This document shows positions 55,843 through 64,000 of a stretch of DNA of 64,000 nt, piece after piece. Position 1 is the stretch's first letter. Each line of letters opens with the position of its first letter. The notes beneath the pieces are model-generated. The model was not told where the DNA came from and ran no database searches. It worked only from the letters and a program-made list of their open reading frames with translations. Made by a program: the position numbers and the translations under genes. Location: NCBI GenBank assembly GCA_029851415.1, contig CM056743.1, forward strand, positions 69,470,186-69,534,185, given 5' to 3'. Source of the stretch: Eretmocerus hayati. Taxonomy: Eukaryota; Arthropoda; Insecta; Hymenoptera; Aphelinidae.

Positions 55843-55846
<4 letters not shown>
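53871..55846 (-). mobile_element. R1-like LINE copy C, 5'-truncated between (TC)n tracts
   Basis: The minus-strand copy has a poly(A) tail (T run to 53898), a 3' region and ORF2, truncated inside the RT at 55846 where (TC)n begins. It is nearly identical to copy D, so both are recent. Coding sequence and tail are in good condition. Confidence 0.9.
54368..55846 (-). pseudogene. R1-like LINE C ORF2, RT to C-terminus (uninterrupted, 5'-truncated)
   Basis: The frame is open over the whole surviving part, about 490 codons. It starts at FRKGRSTVHAIEEVQERV and has IIALDIKNAFNCASW (first catalytic Asp), ELSAGIGQGSVSGPFNWN, and IIVAFADDAGLIVW (FADD, near 55475). The thumb region is LKYLGVWLDDKWSFKKHI. 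The C-terminal domain includes a Cys/His cluster, PECQSCGDEWDDAEHALFKC, near 54600. The frame extends upstream into the (GA)n tract as an Arg-Glu repeat, which is not part of the protein. The endonuclease and the first RT blocks are missing. Confidence 0.88.
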
Positions 55847-55881
<35 letters not shown>

Positions 55882-55883
55882 CG
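55847..55883. repeat. (TC)n tract between LINE C and element M2
   Basis: The tract is a 5' flank for the minus-strand LINE C and also the start of the plus-strand M2. Confidence 0.93.
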
Positions 55884-55885
55884 CG

Positions 55886-55974
55886 GTAAGTGTCATCGCA
55901 CGCCTTCACTGATCTCTCTTTGTTTTTCGACACTTGCCACTGCCTTAAAGTGCCCTCGGGCTTTGTTTTTACAG
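55886..55974 (+). other. Putative 89-nt leader intron of M2
   Basis: GTAAGT (55886-55891) lies 3 nt after the (TC)n tract, and CTTTGTTTTTACAG ends at 55974. Both sites match insect consensus. Other LINE-type elements in this window have introns of 88-93 nt at the same position. Confidence 0.6.
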
Positions 55975-56347
55975 ATCCTTGCACGCTAAAATTTGCAAGT
56001 ATTCACGGGGTCCATAAATTTGTGTGGAACTGTGTGTACTGCAAAAATTCTACCCAATTCTTCTACGTGAAACTGGACTTTGAGGTTAGGCCACCTTGTG
56101 CTCATTTGGACGAATTTTGAAGTTCTAACCGCAGCTACTAGATGTCAGCTACTGCTACCAGATCCCTACATTATCAGTCTCAAAGCCTGATTCACACTTG
56201 AGTGACCCTGAGCTAAGCCTGATCTGACAAGTGCAGCCTGATTAAGCGAACACGCGCCAGGCAGCAGAGCCCTGTCCTCGAAAACAGCTGAGAAGTGTTC
56301 ACATTCTGTCACTCGTCTGCTACATGAAGAATTCTGTGTCGTGTATA

Positions 56348-57118
56348 ATGGCTCCTACTAGCTCGTCGCAAAATTCAGCCGATGAAACTGTGAATGTTGG
56401 AGCTTCAGGTGACATGCCTCAATATTTCAAATTATTCATTACTCATTTCAATGCATGTCAAAATCAAATTCTATCTAAACTGAATGAAACTGAAGTCAGA
56501 ATAGAAAAACGTTTTCGTGATATTGAGAGGGATATTAGTGAATTGAAGCAAGATATTTCTCAACTTTCTCACCAAGCAACATTAGTGGATCCTGCAGAGA
56601 TGATTTTGTCCGACATTCCACATGATTTGAATTTAGATCAAACCGAAATAGTTGCTAAAGTACTCGATGCTATGGATCAATCACAGCTTCAGAATTTTGT
56701 TGTAAATGTCAGAGAATGGAAAGGTCCCTGCTTTCGTAATGAAAATTCTTCCGATTCAGGCCTCGTTTCTGGACCATCAATAAAGAAAGGAGCGAAATCT
56801 CGATCAATCGTTATCCAACTATCGTCGACTATCATTCGCAATAAGCTCATTTCATGTTCCTCGAAACTGAGACAGAAAACTGCTGAAGATATTTTCGGCC
56901 ATCGATCCAGTTCCAAAGTTTTTTGTAGTCCATTATGGCCGAAACAAATTCACAATTTACTAAAAAAAGCTCATTCAGTAAGTGTCCGTCTGAAATTTGA
57001 GAGACCAGTTGTGAGAAATCTGATTGTTTGTATGAGATCTTCGAAGAAAAGTTCCTTTGAACCAATCCTTTCAGAGACTGATCTTGAACACTTTTACGCT
57101 CGGCACAAAGTTGATTGA
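56348..57118 (+). CDS. M2 ORF1 protein (256 residues), coiled coil and RNA-binding-like
   Basis: I prefer the ATG at 56348 (MAPTSSSQNSADETVN) over the upstream in-frame ATG at 56324 because the sequence between looks like leader; both are possible. Residues 25-85 form a coiled coil (LNETEVRIEKRFRDIERDIS, ELKQDISQL). The region ADIVIN-like in other LINEs is here EMILSDIPHDLNLDQTEIVA, followed by SRSIVIQLSSTIIRNKLIS and SPLWPKQIHNLLKKAHSVSV, the order seen in RNA-recognition-type ORF1 proteins. The frame is intact. It would bind its own RNA, with movement needing a partner LINE. Confidence 0.72.
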   Translation: MAPTSSSQNSADETVNVGASGDMPQYFKLFITHFNACQNQILSKLNETEVRIEKRFRDIERDISELKQDISQLSHQATLVDPAEMILSDIPHDLNLDQTEIVAKVLDAMDQSQLQNFVVNVREWKGPCFRNENSSDSGLVSGPSIKKGAKSRSIVIQLSSTIIRNKLISCSSKLRQKTAEDIFGHRSSSKVFCSPLWPKQIHNLLKKAHSVSVRLKFERPVVRNLIVCMRSSKKSSFEPILSETDLEHFYARHKVD

Positions 57119-57689
57119 TCAAGGTTGATTCGTATCTCATAAGTCAATCAATATATTCCATGTTATGCCTCCCGACACTCTAGTACTTCCATTGTAAAAG
57201 AGATGAATTCTTCTATGAACAAGCATTCATTTTCTGTGAATCAAGAATTCACTCGGCTCTTTAATTAGAATCAGCACAGGAGATATTACCTATGTTGTGA
57301 TGTACTTTTCTCCAAAATTTCTCACATCATTATCAATCCATAGTACTTTGTCTTTGGGAGAATTTATTCTGAACCATGATTCTTTGATGATATACGAACT
57401 CGTCTGCCTCAGTTTTATAACGCGATATCACTGTTAATACACTATTATTCTTTCATCTGATCTTTTCATGTATCAATGTTTACGTATTATCACATATCAA
57501 GATCAAAATTAGATACCAGAATTATTGTCTGCGCAAGATTTAATGATAATTGTACACATTTGAGAATATTATGCATACTTTCCTCTATTATTATATTATA
57601 TTATGTCCATTGAAATCCGCTACTTGTACCAGATAGGGTGACACCCCAAGGTACCAATAAATAAACCAATCTACAATCTACAATCTACA

Positions 57690-57707
57690 ATCTCTCTCTC
57701 TCTCTCT
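57690..57707. repeat. (TC)n tract between M2 and LINE D
   Basis: The M2 tail passes into TC units and then the poly(T) of LINE D. Confidence 0.9.
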
Positions 57708-59585
57708 TTTTTTTTTTTTTTTTTTTTTTTAAGGTGGTTAGAGGGCAAAATCTGCCTCAGGATCCCTCGGATCCGTCCCCAGACACCGGACTGGTTCAGC
57801 TTACGCGGACTACGCATAGCCCACGCAGGCCATACCAGGCGGGACACGGGTTTGGGTGGGGCCCACCGAGAGGTGGGCCCGGCCGTGTAATATCCCTCTC
57901 CCCTCGATGTCCGATACCTAGGGCATCGGGCAATCAAGAAGGAGATCCACCTGCATCTACCATCTCATCCCGGAACCGCGTGAGCATTACTTCAGGATGA
58001 GCGGCATGTCTCGCGCTCGATTGCGAGCGTTCCTCTTCTCCATCTTCTCTCTTCGGCCACTTGTCGGCATCTTCTGTCTTCATTCTCCATTGTTCCCTCT
58101 CTTTCTTCTTTCTTCTCTCTTCTTCCTTCTTTCTTCCCTCTTCAGTGCATCAGATTCCTCCTGGAATCATTTGGGCCTCTCCTGTTTCAATCGGCAGAGT
58201 CACTGTGATTCGCCTACTTCGAGGCGCCTTACTTCCCTCTCTTTCTCCTCTTTGTGGGTCATCACCATCTTGATGTATCCGGTGAGTCTATCCCATGTCT
58301 CCTGGTTGCGGAGCAAGTACGGGACGAGATTCTCGGGTATTAGTTGAGCACCCAGCCATTCATCCAGCTCGGCGCGCTCTCTCCGGGTGTCGCTGCACTT
58401 GAACAGGGCATGTTCGGCGTCATCCCATTCATCCCCGCATGACTGACATGCTGGGGTCGTCCTCTTCTTGAACCTGGTTAGATAGGAACCGAAGCAACCA
58501 TGATCGCTCAGTGCCTGCGTCGTCCAGTAGTCCATCTCTCCGTGGGTGCGTTCCGCCCACTTGGCTACGTCACGGATCAGCCGGTGCGTCCATCTGCCGT
58601 TCGCAAATGGCGAATCCCACTCAGTTTGCCAATGCTCAAGGGTGGTTTCCTTCTCGTTGTCGCGGATAATCTCCTTCATCGTCGGGGTGAGTACTCGTTC
58701 GGCTCCGATCACTTTCTGGCGGTCCCAGATCCTCACTCGCTCCGCGACGAGCAAGTGGATGGGCGGAGTACTCGCCAATACGTAAGCCGCATCTCCTGAC
58801 ACAGTGCGGTAGGCACGGATACTCCTCAGGGCCGCTCTTCGGTGGACAGGCCCCATTCTCTTCTCGATGATGGTCTTCTCTACCCTCTTCCCCCACACGG
58901 GTGCACCGTACAGCATGATGGAGGTAGTGACGGTGTTGAGAAGTGCGCGCCTCTTTTCCTTGGGTCCTCCGATATTCGGCATAAGCCGCTGGAGCGCCGC
59001 ACCGACCTTGCTCGCCTTCTGGGCGGCTTCCTGGATGTGCTTCTTGAACGACCACTTGTCGTCGAGCCATACGCCGAGGTATTTCAGCTCTGTCTTGCGT
59101 GGGATCTCTTGCCCGTTGATGTAAAAGTGGGGCAAGTCAAACTTCCTGCGTCTTGTGACCACGATTGCTTCGCACTTCTTGACAGCAAGCTCTAGGAGCC
59201 TGCTGATCATCCACTCGTAGACTCGGGCCAGCGCCTCGTTTGCGCGTCTACCCAAGAGTTCCTCGTTGTCGGACCAGACTATGAGCCCCGCGTCGTCCGC
59301 GAAAGCCACTATTATGACTCCTTCGGGCAGTTCAATAGACAGTAAACTGTCGTACTGGGTGTTCCAGTTGAACGGCCCGGAAACCGATCCCTGTCCAATT
59401 CCGGCGGACAGTTCCCGGATCTCTTGTCCCTCGTCGGTGTCGTACACGAGTGTCCTGTTCCGCAGATAGTCACTCGTGATGGCTAGTAGATAGGGCGGCA
59501 CTTTACCTACTTGGGATTGATAGACTCGCTCCCAGCTCGCGCAGTTGAACGCGTTCTTTATGTCCAACGCAATAATGGCACAGAA

Positions 59586-59587
<2 letters not shown>
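57708..59587 (-). mobile_element. R1-like LINE copy D, 5'-truncated between (TC)n tracts
   Basis: The minus-strand copy has poly(A) (T run to 57730) and is nearly identical to copy C. It is truncated at 59587, next to a 64-bp (TC)n tract. The truncation point differs from that of C, so the two are independent insertions, not a segmental duplication. Confidence 0.9.
58200..59587 (-). pseudogene. R1-like LINE D ORF2, RT to C-terminus (uninterrupted, 5'-truncated)
   Basis: A 455-codon frame begins at DIKNAFNCASW and ends as copy C does. It holds GIGQGSVSGPF, VAFADDAGLIVW, the thumb, and PACQSCGDEWDDAEHALFKC. It differs from copy C by scattered single substitutions. The start of ORF2 is missing through 5' truncation. 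Confidence 0.88.
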
Positions 59588-59643
<56 letters not shown>

Positions 59644-59651
59644 TCTCTCTC
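59588..59651. repeat. (TC)n microsatellite, 64 bp
   Basis: The longest TC tract in the window, joined to the 5' end of LINE D. Confidence 0.95.
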
Positions 59652-59880
59652 AAGTGAGGCTTGGCTGCAATGTACTTAACCTCAATGTTTCAGAGTAGCA
59701 GATTGATTGTGATTCCTTTGGCTCGTAGGTAAGAAGCCGTGCTGATTATGCTGTTTGCTTGAGTCAGCGGGAACTCGATCGAATTTGCAACAAATAACAC
59801 TCACAGGATGTTTGTGAGTAACTTTTAATCGAATAATTGTGAAGCAAGATGAGTATAGAAGTGATCACACTCACCGCGCC
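59652..59880 (-). other. Leader fragment of a LINE-type element
   Basis: On the minus strand the fragment starts after (TC)n with GGCGCG then GTGAGT (59874-59869). Ninety nt later is TTTGTTGCAA followed by ATT, the place where LINE H has TTTCTTGCAG followed by ATT; one G to A change would have removed the acceptor. The rest is non-coding and is cut off by the (TC)n tract at 59651. Confidence 0.45.
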
Positions 59881-59889
59881 AGAGAGAGA

Positions 59890-61149
59890 TTGATTGATTG
59901 ATTGATTCCTTTTTTATTCGTCCGTAGACAAAAAAAATATCCAGTTATATGGTTACATATGACGTCCGTCAAAAAACATATATTATAAAATCGTATATAT
60001 TTGGTCAAGGATTTATTATACATATGTCACAATTCGTGACTAGTCAGATTGCACAGAATGCGCGAGAAATCCACAAAAATGTAAAGAATTAGGATTTGAA
60101 GAGTTTTTAAAAGTCAGGAGCCCAGTTACATATCACAGAGTACCTCAGTCTAGTGAAAGAAGGTCACATATACTTAACATTTCAATCTACGGAGAATGAG
60201 AATAAAATAGCAAAGAAAAGGGCCCAGACGTATCAAAGATTAAAATATTTTGTCTTGTCCACGTCAATGATCAGGGAGGGTTGCGATAAAATGAATTCTT
60301 TCAAAGCCTGCTCAAATAATGGAATTCTTTGTATCTGCCGAATACCCGAAGGGAGGAAGTTCCAAAAATGAGCACACTGAACTTGGAAAGATCTTCTTCC
60401 ATACTCCAGTCTCACTTTAGGCACTTTGAGTTCCTGCTCGTTTGCATCTCCCTGCACTGGGCGCTCGGATTTGTGCCTGGTAAACATTGCAGACAGGTAA
60501 CCAGGTTCCCTCATATGCATGATCTTATACATAATAATGCCTGCAAAGTACGTTCGCCGCGAATGAGTACGCAACCAGTCCAAGCTCTACCTGAACGGAG
60601 TGATGTGCTCATCCTTCCTAAGATCATATATGTATCTAACAAATGAATTGCTCAGACCTTGTATCCGTTGCCGCTGTTTGTCTGCGGCGTCAAGATATAC
60701 GACCGTTCAGTAGTCCAGATGAGGTCGTACTAACGCCTCGACTAGTCGAATTCGCAGAGTTCTGGTGATGCATGCCCTAAAATCCCGCAAACCGTATGGG
60801 GCTCTGTTGACTTTCTTCGTCACTTGATTCATTTGCGGTTTCCACGACAATCCACTATCTAATACAGCACCAAAACTCACGACTGTACCACTGAAAGCGG
60901 CGAAAACTCCCTCCTGTATCTCAACACCTGGCAAATTCATATTTTTCAGATCCTTGATGTTCGTCTCAGAGGAGAAAAAGATTGCCTTGATTTTCCCAGC
61001 GTTGAAACGCAGGCCGGAGCCCGCAGCCCAATCGGCAACCAGTCACCGTACTTCTCCTAGTCGAGCGATTCCCTCCCTGATCTTATTTTTCTCCACTTGG
61101 AGATCAATTTGAAGGTCATCAGCGTAGGAAAGATGATCTACCGAAGATA
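59890..61149 (-). mobile_element. LINE copy I, 5'-truncated relative of H
   Basis: The minus-strand copy has a TCAA-repeat tail at 59890-59905 next to (TC)n. Frames at 60233-60583 (LEYGRRSFQVQCAHFWNFLP) and 60707-60940 (VVSFGAVLDSGLSWKPQMNQ) match the thumb and C-terminal part of the RT of LINE H. Stops and shifts separate the pieces. The copy ends at about 61149, just before the catalytic box, where the tail of LINE J begins. Confidence 0.85.
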
Positions 61150-63475
61150 TTGATTGATTGTTTGATGGTTTTATTGAGGGCGGGGGAAGAATTCCATATG
61201 CTCAAATTGCGAATTACAGAGTGCTACATATTTACAGTCGAATTATGGTGCAGGGTATTGAGAGTTGAGTTATAACGAACTATATTATTAATCTATGATT
61301 TGCTAGTGACTAACTAAAATTGCGAATAGTAACTAGAATTGCGAATAGACTTAAAATTAAATATCAAGTAAATACGAAATGAGCTGAAAATAGAAGTAAC
61401 AAACATATTTGAGGTATTATGTAAACCGGAACTCTGTTGACCACGTTCTCATAATTCATTCATTCCATGAAGCATGCATCAATTCATGAGTGCAATACAA
61501 TCTCTCATCGTCAATGTGAGTGCCAGTATCATCTTGTTTTGCTAAGGAAGGTGGAAAAGAAATCAGGTGAGCGATGGTGGGTGGGACTGATTCAAGTTGC
61601 TTTTGTTGCACACGCTTAAGCCAGTCATCACGATCCAGAGACATGAGATGGTCGAGCAAGTCTTGTTTAAACTATTCATGTGTGGATGTTTCAAAATCAA
61701 TGTAAGGTAACTCATTGATGAGTCTCGATGATGCAAGAGCAAATGATTGGTTTTGAGCTTTAGTACGGGGAGTTCGATATGTTAGTAAGTCCTTGTCACT
61801 CCTCTTAGATTGTCTCAAAGATGGTAACTCCGCTGTAAGAAGGAATCTAGGATGGAGATGTTCGGGCAAACCTGTATCTATTATCGAGTAAGCTAAGGAA
61901 CCGAGCAGGTATTCTCTACGGCGCTGAGCTGATAGCCATCCTAGGGCTAATCGGTATGGGGTCACATGCGATCGCCACGGGATATTCCCATAGACGAATC
62001 GCACACATGCATCATGCAGGCGGTGAAGTTTAAGTTGCTGGCCTTTATTGAGATCGGTGAGCAATGGCGCGGCATAATCAGATATTGGTAGCACTAGGCT
62101 TCGAACAAGTTGCTCTCTAAGATCACGAGAAAGTGAGTGCCTCAGAGACCGAAGTGAATGAAGTGAACCGTGGACTCTCTTCGATACTTCTCTAACCTGA
62201 AGATCCTAGTTCAGGCTTGATGACATAGATTTTGAATAGGGTACGACAGTGCCCATGAGGTTGAGGGTTGGGATCTGATTGATCTTTGAGGTATAGAACT
62301 CACTCCCAAGTATCATCACCGTTGTCTTGGTAGGGTTGAGTTTAAGCCCATTATCAGCTGCCCATTGAGTAACAACGTTTGCATCTTGGGCAATTAGGGC
62401 AAGTCTTGTGACTAATTCAATTGGAAGAGCGTGTAAGTAGATCTGGCTATCGTCTGCATAAATCATATGAGATGTATGCCGAAGAATTCCGGGAAGATCG
62501 TTGATGAATATAAGAAAAATAGGGGGCCTAGAATGCTGCCCTCGGGAACTCCTGCATTCATAGGTAGCCATTCGTCGTGAATTCCGTTATCTAGTCGTAC
62601 CGCTCGGGAGCGGTTTCTCAGATAGCTGCCGAACCACCGTATGACACGATCAGAACAACCAAAATTTCGAAGTTTTTCCAGGAGTTTAACGTGTGGGATC
62701 GTGTCAAACGCTTTCGAGAAATCAAAAGAGACGAGAACACTTAACATACGCTCATCGATGGAATTTCGCACGTCTTCTAAAACACCCAGAAGAGCTGTCT
62801 GAGTGGAGTGACGAGCTCTAAAACCAGATTGGAGAGGATCGATGAGCTGATTCATAGTCAAATGGGACATGAGTTGTTCATGCACGACTCTCTCCAAGAG
62901 TGTGGCAGGCTCAGGGAGCTGCGCAATGGGTCGTGTATCACTGGATCCCTTTGGAGACGGGATCTTAGACAGCGGGATGATCGAGGCACGTTTCCAGTCG
63001 TCGGGAAAATAGCTCGTTTGCAAGGAGTTATTAAAAACTTCAGTGAGATGAGGAAGTAATGCAGGGAATGCCAGTTTCATCATGGACGAGGATAATTGGT
63101 CTGACCCCGCTCCTTTGGTGTTGGCTGTATTGAATGCTCGAACCACGTCATTCTCAGAGATAGACGAGAAATAAAACCCAGGAACATGACTCGGGAGAGG
63201 AGAGGAGCAGATTTTATCTATGTCCTCATCTTTTAGGGGAGGAAGATCTTTTGTCACAGAGGCAAAATGAGAGTTCAAGGTTTGACTGCTGAAAGATGCG
63301 AAGGGTGAAGTATTGCGCTTATTAGCGATCCCGAATTTGCGCAGCTCTTGCCAGAGAGTCTTTACACCCTTGGCAGATTTCAGTGTGCAAGATATGTAGC
63401 TATTCTTAGCACTATCTAAAGTCGATTTGACTTCACTGCGTGCTTGACGATATTGCTCCATGATTATATAGTCCC
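61150..63475 (-). mobile_element. LINE copy J, 5'-truncated, CAAT-tailed
   Basis: On the minus strand the tail is CAATCAATCAAT at 61150-61160. The 3' region of about 500 bp (61161-61670) is non-coding or weakly coding. ORF2 lacks the endonuclease. It is a third simple-tailed family, related to H in RT type but clearly distinct. The 5' end near 63475 joins unassigned DNA. Confidence 0.82.
61672..63461 (-). pseudogene. LINE J reverse transcriptase, frameshifted
   Basis: The frame 62463-63461 holds the linker and RT blocks NTKGAGSDQLSSSMMKLAF, SGFRARHSTQTALLGVLEDV, VSFDFSKAFDTIPH (first Asp) and NAGVPEGSILGPLFF. A shift near 62500 leads to 62206-62571 with HMIYADDSQIYLHA (YADD). After a gap, 61672-62094 gives the C-terminal part (LHRLHDACVRFVYGNIPW, HVTPYRLALGWL). 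The usual VPQG block reads VPEG. The RT would prime on nicked target DNA, but this copy is broken in at least two places. Confidence 0.84.
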
Positions 63476-64000
63476 TACCATAAATAATGGAACACGTAAA
63501 GTCTCACTCAAACAGTGATATTTCCAATTTGATTGGTCGGACGGAAATTCTGGAAGAAGGGTTTTGAAGAGCACAAAAGAATCTATCAATTCGTGAGTTT
63601 TGATGATTCTTTACGTGCTTCTTAAGTGCCCGTACACGTGATTGAAAATCGGAAAAAATTCTCCTTCAATCAATCACCTACAATTTTGACGGAAGTGATT
63701 CGATCACGAAAATACTCACAGGATCTTGTAGATCGTTCAAAAATCTAGAAATTTAGTCCTTTGTAAAATTTTTGTGCGACCCTTCCCGTCTGACATACGA
63801 GCTCCGAAAGGAAACTTTGTATTATCATAGGGTGCTTATGGAGATACCGAGCCTGGCGCAGATTTAATTTTCTCTCGCTCTGTTCTGGGGCAAAATTGGA
63901 TTTAAAAAATTTTATGGCACATGATTTCGACGTTAAATGATCTCATCTTTCAGAATATTTCATCAGATTTTGTGTAAGATTTGAGGTAGCGATGATTTCT
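63476..64000. other. No recognisable content
   Basis: AT-rich DNA without a coding frame of note or a clear repeat. Confidence 0.4.

Larger units (their letters stand above)
55884..57690 (+). mobile_element. ORF1-only LINE derivative M2, apparently complete (1.8 kb)
   Basis: The order on the plus strand is (TC)n, a leader with an 89-nt intron (55886-55974), ORF1, about 570 bp of 3' region with a hairpin (GTACC...GGTACC near 57630-57650), AATAAA near 57655, CTACAAT repeats and (TC)n. No endonuclease or RT is present and no deletion scar is obvious. It resembles a half-LINE that depends on another LINE for movement. M1 is a second, truncated copy. Confidence 0.75.

Overview
This is a stretch of animal nuclear DNA, almost certainly insect and perhaps a parasitic wasp (Hymenoptera). 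The evidence is BEL/Pao and R1/Jockey-type retroelements, introns of about 90 nt, and an AT-rich mitochondrial insert with the 3' end of an insect-like 12S rRNA. I found no convincing host gene. Nearly everything recognisable is a transposable element, usually a broken copy nested inside another. The species guess is weak.

Left part (1-23.4 kb). The minus strand at 1-823 encodes the N-terminal, cysteine-rich region of a Polinton/Maverick-type protein-primed DNA polymerase, running off the window. Its upstream part is split by an 8.9-kb BEL/Pao LTR retrotransposon (1399-10253) with 547-bp LTRs, a GGCGG target duplication and a gag-pol gene broken by stops, frameshifts and a 472-bp MITE. From 11 to 23 kb there is non-coding DNA dominated by large inverted-repeat (foldback) elements at 12201-14462, 15071-15927 and 16304-18096, and a cluster of small hairpins near 11.3-11.65 kb.

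Middle part (23.4-37.8 kb). A nuclear mitochondrial insert (about 23450-24600) carries its own small transposon. It borders a minus-strand, head-to-tail array of four LINE-type elements (24605-33209) separated by (GA)n/(TC)n tracts. Then come a plus-strand R1-like 3' fragment with its poly(A) in (GA)n, an R1-like ORF1 fragment, and a minus-strand TRIM-like LTR element (34503-37762) with a tRNA-Lys-type primer binding site and a 1.5-kb foldback element in its 3' LTR. The element's other LTR preserves the empty insertion site.

Right part (37.8-64 kb). A decayed 4.5-kb plus-strand LINE is expanded to about 9.5 kb by four nested insertions: a minus-strand non-LTR element with a (ATAC)n tail, a 329-bp MITE, a 3-kb TTAA-flanked element holding six copies of a 317-bp tandem repeat, and a minus-strand R1-like LINE in its tail. 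From 50 to 59.7 kb, R1-like LINEs (minus) and ORF1-only LINE derivatives (plus) alternate, each joined to a (TATC)n or (TC)n tract. Two more minus-strand LINEs (59890-63475) close the window.

The most interesting pattern is how the LINEs use simple repeats. Poly(A)-tailed R1-like copies lie in the GA direction and simple-tailed LINEs in the TC direction. Several elements with preserved 5' ends share a leader layout: a short, often TC-rich, first exon, a consensus 5' splice site and an intron of 88-93 nt. All of this comes from reading the sequence; no database search was possible.
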